Origin: an uncultured Mycoplasmatota bacterium
GTDB taxonomy: Bacteria; Bacillota_I; Bacilli_A; RF39; UBA660
NCBI GenBank assembly: GCA_946486465.1
Contig: CAMLTY010000008.1
Location: 1-35,948, forward strand
DNA length: 35,948 nt
Direction: 5' to 3'
The notes under the pieces are model-generated. The model was not told the origin of the DNA and ran no database searches. It worked only from the letters and a program-made list of their open reading frames with translations. Each line of letters opens with the position of its first letter. The first letter of the stretch is position 1. Below are positions 1 through 8,353 of the stretch, piece by piece. Made by a program: the position numbers and the translations under genes.

Positions 1-39
1 ATCAATGGTTTCTTTTAAAATTCTCCAATAACTTAAAAT

Positions 40-1677
40 CTACGATAATACATATGGACTTGTTGCAGTTCCATCTCCAGACGTAAACCCGTTATCAGTT
101 GTCACATTGATAACTGGTCTTAATAGAGAAACATAATCATCAATTATAGAAGAGCTTGATAATCCGCGGCTTTGACTATAAAGAAAGCCAGTCTCATCTA
201 ATAACCATAATGGAGACATAGTATAAAAGCCATAATCAATATTAAAGTTTCCTTTATATGTCAAATAACTATTACCTACTACTCCCATACTTTCTCCTGC
301 TAAAACTAACTCATCTGCTGTTATTAAACCTGCTTTTAATCTATATGAACCACCATAACTTTCACTTGTAGTAGGACATTTTAAAGTCGGTGTTACATTC
401 TCTTGCATTTCTAATCCCATTAACTTTCCATAAGCTGAACTTAATCTATCAAAACTTGCAAATACACTTACTCCTAGCATCGTTTCTTCTCTATAACCAC
501 TACTATCACTACAGAATCTTCCACTACTTACTTTACTATCATAACTACTGCTTCCTAAGGTATTACTATACCATGTATCTACTTCTTTCTTTATAAATGA
601 ATCTGTTCCATTATCGTAGGTATATCCTGTATATTTAGGATCATTACCCTCTAAATTATAAGGAGTTAGCCCTATTGCAGAAGATGATACTAAATCAGCA
701 TTTGTTGGATTAGTACTTACACCATTATAGATTAGTCTTAAACTTCCATCTCCATTTACTCGCACTATCTTCCAGTACATCTTATCACCTTGGGATGCTA
801 ATAGCACTCTATTACTTTCACTACAACTACTATTATATTCTTGGCAAGACGCTAAACTCTGAAAAAATCTACTACCATAATTATACACATAATAATCCTC
901 TGTATATTCTCCAAATTGAACATTATTATTATCTACTGCTCCTCTAAAGTAGTAACTTGTACCATCTTCATCTTCCATACTATATAAGCCATTTGTTACT
1001 TGGCTTTCATCAGTTTCATATTGAGGTTGTCCATCATCAGATGCCCCAGATAAGTACATACCATTACTTGCATAATTAAACATATCATCTAAACTTGTTT
1101 CTATTTCATTATCGGCAAGTACTTTTTTAGCTCCTTCATCTAACTCTATTTCGTTAAATAAATGTCCATTACTAGGTAACGACAAATCATTATAATCAAG
1201 ACCTACTCCTGCTCCTAGTGCAATTGTTATTTCACTATCGGAACTATTCTTAACTTGAATTCTATATATACTACTAGAACCACTAGAACCACTTGTTTCT
1301 AAATTAATTCCTTTTTCATCTGGAGGAGTACTAACACCTTTAACAGGAACATATCCAACTGTTACTCCTTCCTGTAGATCTCCTATATAATAAAAATTAA
1401 ATCTTGCCATTCTATTATTAGGATTACTTAATGTTACTATAAATTCCTTAGTTGTATTTTTAGGGACTGTTAAAATATTTCCTTCACTACCATCTACAGA
1501 TAATTTATAAGTTAAGTTACCTGTTACAATACTAATAGCATTATTTTTTTCCTTACTTACCGTAAATATAGCATAAGAAAAGAAACCTCCTAATAGTAAT
1601 AGACATATAATACTTACACCTAAGATATAAAACTTAGATATATCTGCTTTCATAAACTCTTTTATCTTATATTTCAT
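40..1677 (-). CDS. Large membrane-anchored surface protein (paralog of the gene at 26567-28240)
   Basis: 545 residues. Residues about 17-40 form one hydrophobic segment ending in SYAIFTVS, like the SipW-dependent signal/anchor of TasA/CalY-type exported proteins, so the rest is probably extracellular. Residues about 45-180 look like a beta-rich domain. From about residue 230 the protein closely matches the second surface protein in this window: shared blocks include GLYSMEDEDGTSYYFRG, NNNVQFGEYT, MYWKIVRVNGDGSLRLIYNG and KKEVDTWY. It ends with an RPVINVT block typical of C-type-lectin/FGE-like folds, after a segment that differs completely from the paralog. The ATG follows an AAGGTGA SD at 5-nt spacing. 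A terminator separates it from trpS upstream. Exact function unknown; adhesion or envelope display is inference. Confidence 0.8.
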   Translation of the reverse strand: MKYKIKEFMKADISKFYILGVSIICLLLLGGFFSYAIFTVSKEKNNAISIVTGNLTYKLSVDGSEGNILTVPKNTTKEFIVTLSNPNNRMARFNFYYIGDLQEGVTVGYVPVKGVSTPPDEKGINLETSGSSGSSSIYRIQVKNSSDSEITIALGAGVGLDYNDLSLPSNGHLFNEIELDEGAKKVLADNEIETSLDDMFNYASNGMYLSGASDDGQPQYETDESQVTNGLYSMEDEDGTSYYFRGAVDNNNVQFGEYTEDYYVYNYGSRFFQSLASCQEYNSSCSESNRVLLASQGDKMYWKIVRVNGDGSLRLIYNGVSTNPTNADLVSSSAIGLTPYNLEGNDPKYTGYTYDNGTDSFIKKEVDTWYSNTLGSSSYDSKVSSGRFCSDSSGYREETMLGVSVFASFDRLSSAYGKLMGLEMQENVTPTLKCPTTSESYGGSYRLKAGLITADELVLAGESMGVVGNSYLTYKGNFNIDYGFYTMSPLWLLDETGFLYSQSRGLSSSSIIDDYVSLLRPVINVTTDNGFTSGDGTATSPYVLS

Positions 1678-1694
1678 AGACTCACCTTATCCTT

Positions 1695-1729
1695 ATATAA
1701 AAATAATAACACAGATTGTGTTATTATTA
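1695..1729 (-). terminator. Intrinsic terminator after trpS
   Basis: A perfect 12-bp stem (1702-1713 with 1717-1728) has a 3-nt loop and is followed on the minus strand by a run of five T. It lies between the trpS stop and the SD of the surface protein. The downstream surface gene therefore needs read-through or its own promoter, and no clear promoter fits in the short space left. Confidence 0.75.
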
Positions 1730-1752
1730 AAGAATTTTTATATTTTTTTATG

Positions 1753-2796
1753 TCAATCAAAGTAATCTATTAACATTGCCTTTTTAACTTTTTTTAATGT
1801 CTCTTCTGCTTTGCTATTGGCTTTTATACTTCCCTCTTTTAATATCTTATAAACTAAATCTATATTATCTTCATAATATTTTCTTTTTTCTCTAATAGGT
1901 ATTAATATATCTTCAATAACTTCATATAAAAAGTTCTTTACTTTTACATCGCCTAATCCACCTTTTTCATAATGAGCCTTTAATTCATCTAGATTCTTAT
2001 ATTCAGGTAAATATTTCTTGAAATGATCATCAGTTGACAAGGCCTCTAAATAAATAAAGACAGGATTATCTTCAGTATTACCAGGATCTTCCACCTTCAA
2101 ATGATTAGGATCTGTATACATACTCATAACTTTCTTTTTAACTGTATCACTATCGTCTTTTAAGTAAATACAATTACCTATAGATTTACTCATCTTAGCT
2201 TTACCATCAGTACCAGGAAGCCTTCTACATACTTCATTATCTGGAATAACTGCTTTAGGCTCTACCAAGGTTTCTCCATATATATTATTAAAACTTCTAA
2301 CTATCTCTCTTGCCTGTTCTATCATAGGTAATTGATCATCTCCTACTGGAACAATAGTAGCATCAAAAGCAGTTATATCGGCAGTTTGACTTATTGGATA
2401 GTTTAAAAATCCTACAGGAATACTATTTCCAAAATCTTTTTGTTTTATTTCTGTTTTTACAGTAGGGTTTCTTTCTAATCTTGCTAATGTAACTAAATTC
2501 ATATAATACATAGTAAGTTCTGGTAACGCCCTAACCATACTTTGAATAAATATTGTCACTTTACTAGGATCTAAACCAACAGATAAATAATCTAAAGCAA
2601 CTTCAATAACATTATCTCTAACCTTTTTAGGATTATTGAAATTATCTGTCAAAGCCTGTGTATCAGCGATAAAAACATACATCTCATCATAATTACCTTC
2701 ATTTTGAAGCATTACTCTATTTTTAAGAGAACCAACATAATGACCTAAATGAAGGTTACCAGTAGGTCTATCACCTGTTAATATTATATTTTTCAC
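1753..2796 (-). CDS. trpS: Tryptophanyl-tRNA synthetase
   Basis: Class I aminoacyl-tRNA synthetase that charges tRNA-Trp in the cytoplasm. The HIGH-type motif GNLHLGHYVG is near residue 14, the KMSKS motif (KAKMSKSIGN) is near residue 200, and the length (347) is normal for bacterial TrpRS. Two in-frame GTG starts exist. The upstream one (2805) is only 2 nt from the AAGG SD, so the GTG at 2796 is preferred; it gives the family-typical opening MKNIILTGDRPTG. The stop is TGA, and the protein ends where the family normally ends, so TGA is a stop in this genome. The gene follows the prepilin gene at short spacing and probably shares its promoter. Confidence 0.95.
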   Translation of the reverse strand: MKNIILTGDRPTGNLHLGHYVGSLKNRVMLQNEGNYDEMYVFIADTQALTDNFNNPKKVRDNVIEVALDYLSVGLDPSKVTIFIQSMVRALPELTMYYMNLVTLARLERNPTVKTEIKQKDFGNSIPVGFLNYPISQTADITAFDATIVPVGDDQLPMIEQAREIVRSFNNIYGETLVEPKAVIPDNEVCRRLPGTDGKAKMSKSIGNCIYLKDDSDTVKKKVMSMYTDPNHLKVEDPGNTEDNPVFIYLEALSTDDHFKKYLPEYKNLDELKAHYEKGGLGDVKVKNFLYEVIEDILIPIREKRKYYEDNIDLVYKILKEGSIKANSKAEETLKKVKKAMLIDYFD

Positions 2797-2816
2797 ATTT
2801 ATCACATCCTTATTTT

Positions 2817-3479
2817 CTAATTTATTATATAGTTACCTGAACTTATGGTAGTTCTATTACCTTTATTATCAATAGCATATCCTATTATTTTATAATCTCC
2901 TACTTCAGTTAATTTTATTGCAATTTCATTATTATATGTATTATAATTGCTATCATCGTAAGTTTCTCCATCTTTTGTTATTACATATCTAAATGAGGCT
3001 ACTTCTTCATTATCAGTAACTTTTATTATAACATTAATATAATCTTCTGATAATTTACTACTAGGAGTAAAAGTTATAACTGGTTTTATATCATCATTAT
3101 CTGTTTTATAATTATCACATATTAATGTTACATAATATTGAAAATCTCTTGTCGTTATCTTTTGAACTGTTACTATACTATTTTCAAAATCACAATCAGC
3201 TTTATTAACATCCTTTATGGAATCAATATATGATTCATTTATTAACGTTTTAGCAGGTATTGTAGAAGTCTCACCTATTTCTTTAGGAAGTTTACTTCGA
3301 TAATCAGCAAAATACTCCCTGCCTGCTAAAAGCAACATATTCTCCTGGGAATTATAATAATTATCATGACCTCTATCCAGTACTGACCTTATACTGATAT
3401 ATCCTATTGTTACCAATATTCCAAGTATTATAATCATAGCAAGCATTTCTATTAAAGTAAAACCACTATTATCATTCAT
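2817..3479 (-). CDS. Type IV prepilin/pseudopilin-like protein with an Ig-like C-terminal domain
   Basis: 220 residues. The short leader MNDNSG followed by FTLIEMLAMIIILGILVTI is a classical class III (type IV pilin) signal, with cleavage expected between Gly6 and Phe7 by a prepilin peptidase and Glu at mature position 5. A pilin-like globular part follows (about 35-115, with LPKEIGE and two Cys), then a beta-rich part (about 120-220) reading PVITFTPSS...VIIKVTDNEEV, which looks like an Ig/cadherin-type extracellular domain. The part around LPKEIG resembles the ectodomain of the gene at 21026-22009. No pilus assembly ATPase or peptidase gene is in the window. Start ATG at 3479 with an AAGGAT-type SD. 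Confidence 0.8.
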   Translation of the reverse strand: MNDNSGFTLIEMLAMIIILGILVTIGYISIRSVLDRGHDNYYNSQENMLLLAGREYFADYRSKLPKEIGETSTIPAKTLINESYIDSIKDVNKADCDFENSIVTVQKITTRDFQYYVTLICDNYKTDNDDIKPVITFTPSSKLSEDYINVIIKVTDNEEVASFRYVITKDGETYDDSNYNTYNNEIAIKLTEVGDYKIIGYAIDNKGNRTTISSGNYIIN

Positions 3480-3503
3480 TACTCACACATCCTTATCATA
3501 TAT

Positions 3504-3533
3504 ATTATAAAACAAATAAATATAAAAATTCAA
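3504..3533 (-). promoter_or_regulatory. Sigma-70 promoter for the prepilin-trpS unit
   Basis: Minus strand: -35 TTGAAT (3528-3533), 18-nt spacer, -10 TATAAT (3504-3509). It is placed 24 bp before the prepilin start codon, giving a short leader. Confidence 0.6.
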
Positions 3534-3582
3534 TATTATCATAATATTTCATTTTTTACATAATATTTATTAGGTGAAGCAA

Positions 3583-3945
3583 ATGCAATATTTAAAAAAA
3601 CTAGGTAAATTTATTTTATTTATTCTTATTAGTATAATATTATTAGGATTAATGTTAAATGCTCTATACTATTTTGATATTATAAGTAATAATGTTTATA
3701 ATATTATGAAAATGGTCATTATTCTAGTTATTCTTTTTATTAATTCTTTATTATTAGGAAAAAACTCTTCTAAATACGGAATAGTTGAAGGCTTAAAATT
3801 GGGAGCAATATTTCTCCTTTTCATGGTCATAATAAAATTAATAATAAAGAGTCCTTTTGATATAAGAACCTTTATTTATAGTATCATAATTCTTTTAACG
3901 ACTAGTATTGGAGCAGTCATTGGCATTAACAAAAAAACAAAATAA
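3583..3945 (+). CDS. Small four-helix membrane protein, TIGR04086/YrzE-like
   Basis: About 120 residues with four hydrophobic helices (about 7-27, 37-57, 68-88, 95-112 counted from the chosen start) and a lysine-rich C-terminus. The pattern with FDIIS between helices 1 and 2, then LLLGKNSSKYGIVEGLKLG, matches Firmicute TIGR04086-type membrane proteins, whose function is unknown. An in-frame GTG exists at 3574, but the ATG at 3583 has an AGGTGA SD at good spacing and is preferred. Its stop abuts the trmK stop with no spacer (convergent genes). Confidence 0.65.
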   Translation: MQYLKKLGKFILFILISIILLGLMLNALYYFDIISNNVYNIMKMVIILVILFINSLLLGKNSSKYGIVEGLKLGAIFLLFMVIIKLIIKSPFDIRTFIYSIIILLTTSIGAVIGINKKTK

Positions 3946-4623
3946 TTATTTATTTAAATCCTTTAAAGTTTGCAATAGGTATTTTATTTCTTTTTTAGTT
4001 ACTATTATTTTATTTCTAAATGATTTAGGTAAAGCTTTAAGAAGGGCTTGCTTGGTATTTAATATACTTTGATAATACTCTTTAGTAAGACTATCTTTTT
4101 TAGTCATTAAAACAGGTCCTAAAAAAAGTTTTTTATATGAGTAATATTTTCTTCCTTTCTTAAAGACTAATATTTCATAAATTATCTTATTTTCTTTAAC
4201 TAATGTTTCATTATCTATATGATATCCTAATTTTATTAGTTTTCTTTTAACAGCAAGAGAATAGTTATTAGGAGATAATATTAAAGTATTAATATTTTTT
4301 AAATAACTTCTATTATCATCAAGTATTTTATTGATATTAAGTCCCCCCATACCTGATATAGTAACTGTATCTATTCCTTCAATATAAGAATCTAATCCTT
4401 CGGCTTTTACTAACTTTACTTTATCAGATACTTTATAGAACTTAACATTTTCCAAGGCTTTCTTTAAAGGACCACTTTTATTATCACTAGCGACTGCTTT
4501 ACTAAGCCCTCTTTCTTTTATTAAATAAATGGACAAAAGAGCGTGATCACATCCAATATCTAGAGGATATGAAGAAAGAGGAACTAAATCCCCTATAGTT
4601 TTTAATCTGTTATTTATTTTCAT
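3946..4623 (-). CDS. trmK: tRNA (adenine-22-N1)-methyltransferase
   Basis: SAM-dependent methyltransferase modifying A22 in the D-arm of some tRNAs (B. subtilis YqfN family). The SAM-binding motif LDIGCDHALL is at about residue 21, the acidic residue ending the second strand is in AVASDN, and the family-typical SGMGG is at about residue 90. The length (225) fits. Its ATG directly abuts the rpoD stop codon, so translation is probably coupled in the dnaG-rpoD-trmK operon, the same order as in many Bacillota. Confidence 0.92.
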   Translation of the reverse strand: MKINNRLKTIGDLVPLSSYPLDIGCDHALLSIYLIKERGLSKAVASDNKSGPLKKALENVKFYKVSDKVKLVKAEGLDSYIEGIDTVTISGMGGLNINKILDDNRSYLKNINTLILSPNNYSLAVKRKLIKLGYHIDNETLVKENKIIYEILVFKKGRKYYSYKKLFLGPVLMTKKDSLTKEYYQSILNTKQALLKALPKSFRNKIIVTKKEIKYLLQTLKDLNK

Positions 4624-5715
4624 CTAATCTGTTAAGAAATCCTTTAATTTACGAGATCTAGATGGATGTCTTAGTTTTCTTAAAGCTTTCGCTTCTATTT
4701 GTCTAATACGCTCTCTTGTAACTCCAAAGATTTGTCCTACTTCTTCTAGAGTTCTACATTGTCCATCATCAAGACCAAATCTTAATCTTAGTACTTTCGC
4801 TTCTCTTTCTGTTAAAGTTGCAAGAACACTACTAAGTTCTTCTTTAAGCATTTCTTCAGTAGTATATTCTTCAGGTCCTATCATTCTATCATCTTTAATA
4901 AAGTCTCCTAAATGAGAATCATCTTCTTCCCCAATAGGTGTTTCAAGAGCAACAGGATCTTGACTAATTTTATAGACTTCTCTAACTTTTTCTACTGGCA
5001 TATCAAGTTTAGCAGCAATCTCATCATCAGTTGGTTCTCTATTTAATTCCTGGGTAAGTTGTCTTTGAATTCTTGCTAGTTTGTTAATTGTTTCTACCAT
5101 ATGAACAGGTACCCTAATAGTTCTCGCTTGATCTGCTATTGCTCTAGTTATCGCTTGTCTTATCCACCAAGTAGCATATGTAGAGAATTTATATCCTTTA
5201 GTAGGATCAAACTTCTCTACCGCTTTCATCAAACCTATATTTCCTTCTTGAATTAAGTCAAGGAAAAGCATACCTCTACCAACATAACGTTTAGCGATAG
5301 AAACAACTAAACGAAGATTAGACTCTGCAAGTATTCTTTTCGCTTCTTCATCCCCATCAACTGCACGTTCAGCATATTCAAACTCTTCATCACTAGTTAA
5401 AAGAGGGATTCTACCTATTTCTTTTAAATACATCCTAACTGGATCATTTATTTTAATATCTTTAGACATTGTCAAGTCTTCTGATTTAGTATGTTCAGTA
5501 ATCTCTTCTCCACTAGCATCATCGCTTCCATCTTCTGAAACAACATCAATGCCTTCTGCAACTAAAGCATTATATAAATCATCAAGACTATCACTATCTA
5601 CTTCAAGTCCTTTAAGTTCGTTAGCAAGTTGTTCATAAGTAATATAGCCTTGCTTTTTACCTAATTTTATAAGTTTCTCTTTTCTTTGTTCCATTGTTTT
5701 TATTTCTTCTACCAT
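4624..5715 (-). CDS. rpoD: Primary sigma factor RpoD/SigA
   Basis: 363 residues, the compact Gram-positive form. A short acidic region 1.1-like N-terminus is followed by region 1.2 ([11 protein letters not shown], about 92), regions 2.1-2.4 ([46 protein letters not shown]), region 3 ([12 protein letters not shown]) and region 4 with the -35-binding helix-turn-helix ([20 protein letters not shown]), ending in [14 protein letters not shown]. The SD (GGGGAGAG) lies inside the end of dnaG one base upstream, so the two genes are probably translationally coupled. It should recognise the TTGACA/TATAAT promoters listed in this window. Confidence 0.97.
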   Translation of the reverse strand: MVEEIKTMEQRKEKLIKLGKKQGYITYEQLANELKGLEVDSDSLDDLYNALVAEGIDVVSEDGSDDASGEEITEHTKSEDLTMSKDIKINDPVRMYLKEIGRIPLLTSDEEFEYAERAVDGDEEAKRILAESNLRLVVSIAKRYVGRGMLFLDLIQEGNIGLMKAVEKFDPTKGYKFSTYATWWIRQAITRAIADQARTIRVPVHMVETINKLARIQRQLTQELNREPTDDEIAAKLDMPVEKVREVYKISQDPVALETPIGEEDDSHLGDFIKDDRMIGPEEYTTEEMLKEELSSVLATLTEREAKVLRLRFGLDDGQCRTLEEVGQIFGVTRERIRQIEAKALRKLRHPSRSRKLKDFLTD

Positions 5716-5716
5716 T

Positions 5717-7450
5717 TTAACTCTCCCCTATTCTTAGCTTTCTAATCTCTTCCGCGTATTTTACTTGTCTTACTGGATCTGTTTCATTCTTAATTTTCTC
5801 TTCTAAATTAGCAATTGTTCTTTTCAAGTTATATTCTCTTATTACTTTAAAGTAATCAAATAATTCTTCTTTAGTAACAACGGTCTTTAAATCCATTTCC
5901 AATACTTCATTTAAGAGATTAAGTAACTCTCCTTTAGGTGTTAAGTAAGTATAAAAGTCTGCTTCATTAATAAACCCATACTTATGATAAAAATAAACAA
6001 TTTCACTTTCTAATGCTCTTAAAGCTTCGGTAGGAAACACTAAATGTTCATCTTCTACCATATCGATAATATCTTGCTTATTTAACATATAATATATAAT
6101 ATTGAGGCTTGCTTTTTGATACTTATCTTTATTCTTAGGTTGTATAGTTTTTGGAGTAGTAATAACTTCTTTTGTTATCTCATTATTAGTAACTAACTCC
6201 TTAAAACTTTTTTCTAGGGTATTATACCCTATTTCAAACTTTTTTGCAAGGTCTTTTAGTATAATTTCTGTTCTAATAGAATCATTTATCTTAGATGCTT
6301 CTTCTAACACTTCATGAATATAATTAGCTTTCTCTTCACTACTTGCAAAATTACGGTTACGAGATAAGTTCTTAATCTTAAAATCACTATAGTAAATAGC
6401 GTTATTTATTAAAGCTTCAAAAGCATCTCTTCCATTTTTTAGAATATAGGTATCAGGATCATCTTCTCCTGGTAAAGAGATTACTTTAACTTCTATCCCT
6501 TCACTTTTAAATAACTCCCCAGAGGCGATAGTTGCTTTAACTCCAGCTTCATCACCATCAAAACAAAGGATAATGTTATTAGAAAGTCTTTTAATCTCTT
6601 TAATATGATCACGTGTTAAGGCCGTCCCCATAGTAGCGACCGTATTTTTAATCCCTACAGTACTAGCACGAATTATATCCATAAAGCCTTCCATTATTAT
6701 AACAGACTTTTTAACCCGTGCTTCTTCTTTTGCAATATGATAATGGTATAATAGTTTACCTTTTTTAAAAAGCTCTGTCTCTTTAGTATTAAGATATTTA
6801 TTTTGTTTACCACTAGTTATAATACGGCCACTAAATCCTATTACTTTACCATTTAAATCGTGTAAAGGAAACATTAGACGAGAATTATAGATATCATGAT
6901 CTTCATTACTAAGTCCTACTTTATTAAGTAAATCAATAGAGTGTCCCTTGGCTGTAAGTAATTTAGTAAGATCATCTCTATTTCTTAAAGAATAACCTAT
7001 TTCAAATTCTTTAACTGTCAGATCATCAATACTTCTATTCTTTAAATATTCCCTTGCCCCTTCTCCTTCTTTAGTAAGTAAATTATTTTGATAATATTTA
7101 TTAGCAAGATCATATATCTTATACCATTCATCATATTTAGTAGATATTTTTTTAGTTTTAAAGCCATTTAAAGTAATACCAACACGATTTGCTAATTCAC
7201 TTAAGACTTGATTAAACTCTTTATGTTCATAGTTCATTAAAAAAGTAAAGACATTGCCAGTCGCATGACAAGAGAAACAAGTATAGATTTGTTTTTCTCT
7301 TGATACACTCATAGAAGGATTAGTATCATCATGAAAAGGACAAACTCCAAAGTAGTTCTTACCACGTTTTTCAAGAGGAATCTTTTCACCAATAACATCA
7401 ACAATATCATTACGTCTTCTTACTTCATTAATAATATCTTGATTATTCAT
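5717..7450 (-). CDS. dnaG: DNA primase
   Basis: 577 residues. N-terminal CHC2 zinc finger ([10 protein letters not shown]...[11 protein letters not shown], about 35-62), catalytic core with TOPRIM motifs ([12 protein letters not shown], then [13 protein letters not shown]), and a weakly conserved C-terminal helicase-interaction region. It synthesises RNA primers at the replication fork. The chosen ATG at 7450 has a strong AAGGAGGG SD 5 nt upstream; a start further upstream at 7468 is less likely. First gene of the dnaG-rpoD-trmK operon. Confidence 0.96.
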   Translation of the reverse strand: MNNQDIINEVRRRNDIVDVIGEKIPLEKRGKNYFGVCPFHDDTNPSMSVSREKQIYTCFSCHATGNVFTFLMNYEHKEFNQVLSELANRVGITLNGFKTKKISTKYDEWYKIYDLANKYYQNNLLTKEGEGAREYLKNRSIDDLTVKEFEIGYSLRNRDDLTKLLTAKGHSIDLLNKVGLSNEDHDIYNSRLMFPLHDLNGKVIGFSGRIITSGKQNKYLNTKETELFKKGKLLYHYHIAKEEARVKKSVIIMEGFMDIIRASTVGIKNTVATMGTALTRDHIKEIKRLSNNIILCFDGDEAGVKATIASGELFKSEGIEVKVISLPGEDDPDTYILKNGRDAFEALINNAIYYSDFKIKNLSRNRNFASSEEKANYIHEVLEEASKINDSIRTEIILKDLAKKFEIGYNTLEKSFKELVTNNEITKEVITTPKTIQPKNKDKYQKASLNIIYYMLNKQDIIDMVEDEHLVFPTEALRALESEIVYFYHKYGFINEADFYTYLTPKGELLNLLNEVLEMDLKTVVTKEELFDYFKVIREYNLKRTIANLEEKIKNETDPVRQVKYAEEIRKLRIGES

Positions 7451-7478
7451 GATATCCCTCCTTACCAATCTACCAATT

Positions 7479-7507
7479 ATTTTAGCACAAAAGATAAGAA
7501 AGTTCTA
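7479..7507 (-). promoter_or_regulatory. Candidate promoter for dnaG-rpoD-trmK
   Basis: Minus strand extended -10 box TGCTAAAAT (hexamer 7479-7484). The -35 region is poor (about 7502-7507, TAGAAC-like) and overlaps the stop of the upstream toxin gene. Read-through from the toxin transcript cannot be excluded, because no strong terminator is visible between them. Confidence 0.4.
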
Positions 7508-8005
7508 TAAACTACTAGAATTTTCTAATTGCATATTATCAAGTTCTTTTAACATTTGTTCTTTAATTTTATCAATATCAGTAAAAAATAAGTTTATACC
7601 TTTTGACTTTAACTTTAATAAATATTTAAAACTGTTAAGTATCTCATTTTGTAATGAATCAATTACCTTGGCAGGACGCCCATTCTCAAGTAAATGTATA
7701 TGGTCTATATATTTATCTAAAGTAGGAAAAGCATTTTGAATAAGAATTGCAGAATCTTCTCCTAATACTTTTCGTATCAAAATACTATCACATCGTCCAT
7801 ATTTTTTAATCTTATTATTTATAATTCGTTTATATTTATTAACTTTGCTACTTAGAGGAATAAACCATAATATTTTCTTATCTTTAATAACAAAATATGT
7901 AGGTCTTTTATGTCCTCTTTCTTTATTAGTCATAAGATTTTCATCATTAACAATACCAAAAAATTCATCTTTAATATGGTACAAATAACCAGGTTTTATT
8001 TTCAT
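7505..8005 (-). CDS. cptN: Type III toxin-antitoxin toxin, CptN-like endoribonuclease
   Basis: 166 residues. The pattern KIKPGYLYHIKDEFF, GHKRPTYFVI, ILWFIPLSSKV, KKYGRCDSILIRKV, NAFPTLDKYIDHIH and INLFFTDIDKIK is what I recognise as the CptN branch of the ToxN/AbiQ superfamily, RNases held inactive by a repeated RNA pseudoknot. The context agrees fully: upstream on the same strand are a promoter, tandem 49-bp repeats and a terminator hairpin before the gene. A second promoter lies between the terminator and the start codon. ATG at 8005 with a GGGGGTG SD. Likely role: growth arrest or phage defence when antitoxin falls (known for the superfamily, inferred here). Confidence 0.85.
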   Translation of the reverse strand: MKIKPGYLYHIKDEFFGIVNDENLMTNKERGHKRPTYFVIKDKKILWFIPLSSKVNKYKRIINNKIKKYGRCDSILIRKVLGEDSAILIQNAFPTLDKYIDHIHLLENGRPAKVIDSLQNEILNSFKYLLKLKSKGINLFFTDIDKIKEQMLKELDNMQLENSSSL

Positions 8006-8042
8006 TTTTTGTACACCCCCAGAATATATAAATTGTAACTTA

Positions 8043-8072
8043 AGTGTACTACATTAAAAATATGTTCGTCAA
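8043..8072 (-). promoter_or_regulatory. Second, antitoxin-independent promoter directly upstream of cptN
   Basis: Minus strand -35 TTGACG (8067-8072), 18-nt spacer, -10 TACACT (8043-8048), located downstream of the antitoxin terminator. Its sequence is very like the tnpB promoter at 16581-16610. It would transcribe the toxin without its antitoxin repeats, which is unusual for a type III locus. Confidence 0.55.
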
Positions 8073-8085
8073 TGCTTTTTTCAAA

Positions 8086-8122
8086 ATTTAAAAAGAAAAT
8101 TCTATCTTTATGATAGAACTTT
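8086..8122 (-). terminator. Terminator between CptI-like antitoxin RNA and cptN
   Basis: The stem pairs AGTTCTATC with GATAGAATT on the minus strand (about 8099-8121, loop of five) and is followed by TTTTCTTTTT. In type III systems such a leaky terminator sets the antitoxin-to-toxin transcript ratio. Confidence 0.75.
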
Positions 8123-8291
8123 CCAAAACATTTTCACCCGGAATAATTTATTACTCGCACCATCCGGGAGCGAGAAACATTGTCGACCGGAATAATTTAT
8201 TACTCGCACCATCCGGGAGCGAGAAACATTTTCATATATGTAAGTAAAACTACTTACTTTTATATTATATGAAATCTCTTTCATTTAATAC
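8098..8291 (-). ncRNA. cptI: CptI-like antitoxin RNA
   Basis: Predicted transcript from the promoter at 8298-8326 to the terminator at 8086-8122. It carries a 5' hairpin (ATGAAA-GAGA-TTTCAT), a second hairpin (GTAAGTA/TACTTAC, about 8239-8257) and about 2.2 tandem repeats (8125-8235). The toxin would cut this RNA into repeat-length units that fold as pseudoknots and inhibit it; processing and pseudoknot folding are inferred from the family. Confidence 0.75.
8138..8235 (-). repeat. Two tandem 49-bp antitoxin repeats
   Basis: Units 8138-8186 and 8187-8235 are identical except for a few bases at their ends, and a partial third copy lies at about 8125-8137. On the minus strand each unit contains CTCGC...GCGAG and CCGG elements that can pair, and is clearly richer in G+C than its surroundings. 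Unit length and copy number fit the CptI class of type III antitoxins. Confidence 0.85.
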
Positions 8292-8331
8292 ATCTTTATT
8301 GTATCATAACAAACTAGTTTAGTAAATATTT
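8262..8331 (-). repeat. Promoter block duplicated at 9111-9180
   Basis: 70 bp covering promoter and leader, matching 9111-9180 at 67 of 70 positions. The two copies sit at the head of the two type III antitoxin genes, 849 bp apart and in the same orientation. Confidence 0.9.
8298..8326 (-). promoter_or_regulatory. CptI antitoxin promoter
   Basis: Minus strand -35 TTTACT (8321-8326), 17-nt spacer, extended -10 TGATACAAT (hexamer 8298-8303). Transcription should start near 8290. Confidence 0.7.
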
Positions 8332-8353
8332 TTTACATCATAAGAATCAATTC

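Noticed and set aside
1753-1755. TGA read as Trp (Mycoplasma-type code)
   Set aside because: trpS ends in TGA at the family's normal end, and the Trp codons checked are TGG.
7449-7739. 96-codon plus-strand frame
   Set aside because: Antisense shadow of the cptN-like toxin, no SD.
8125-8235. CRISPR-like repeats
   Set aside because: Only about two copies, directly adjacent without spacers, next to a type III toxin gene; antitoxin repeats explain them.
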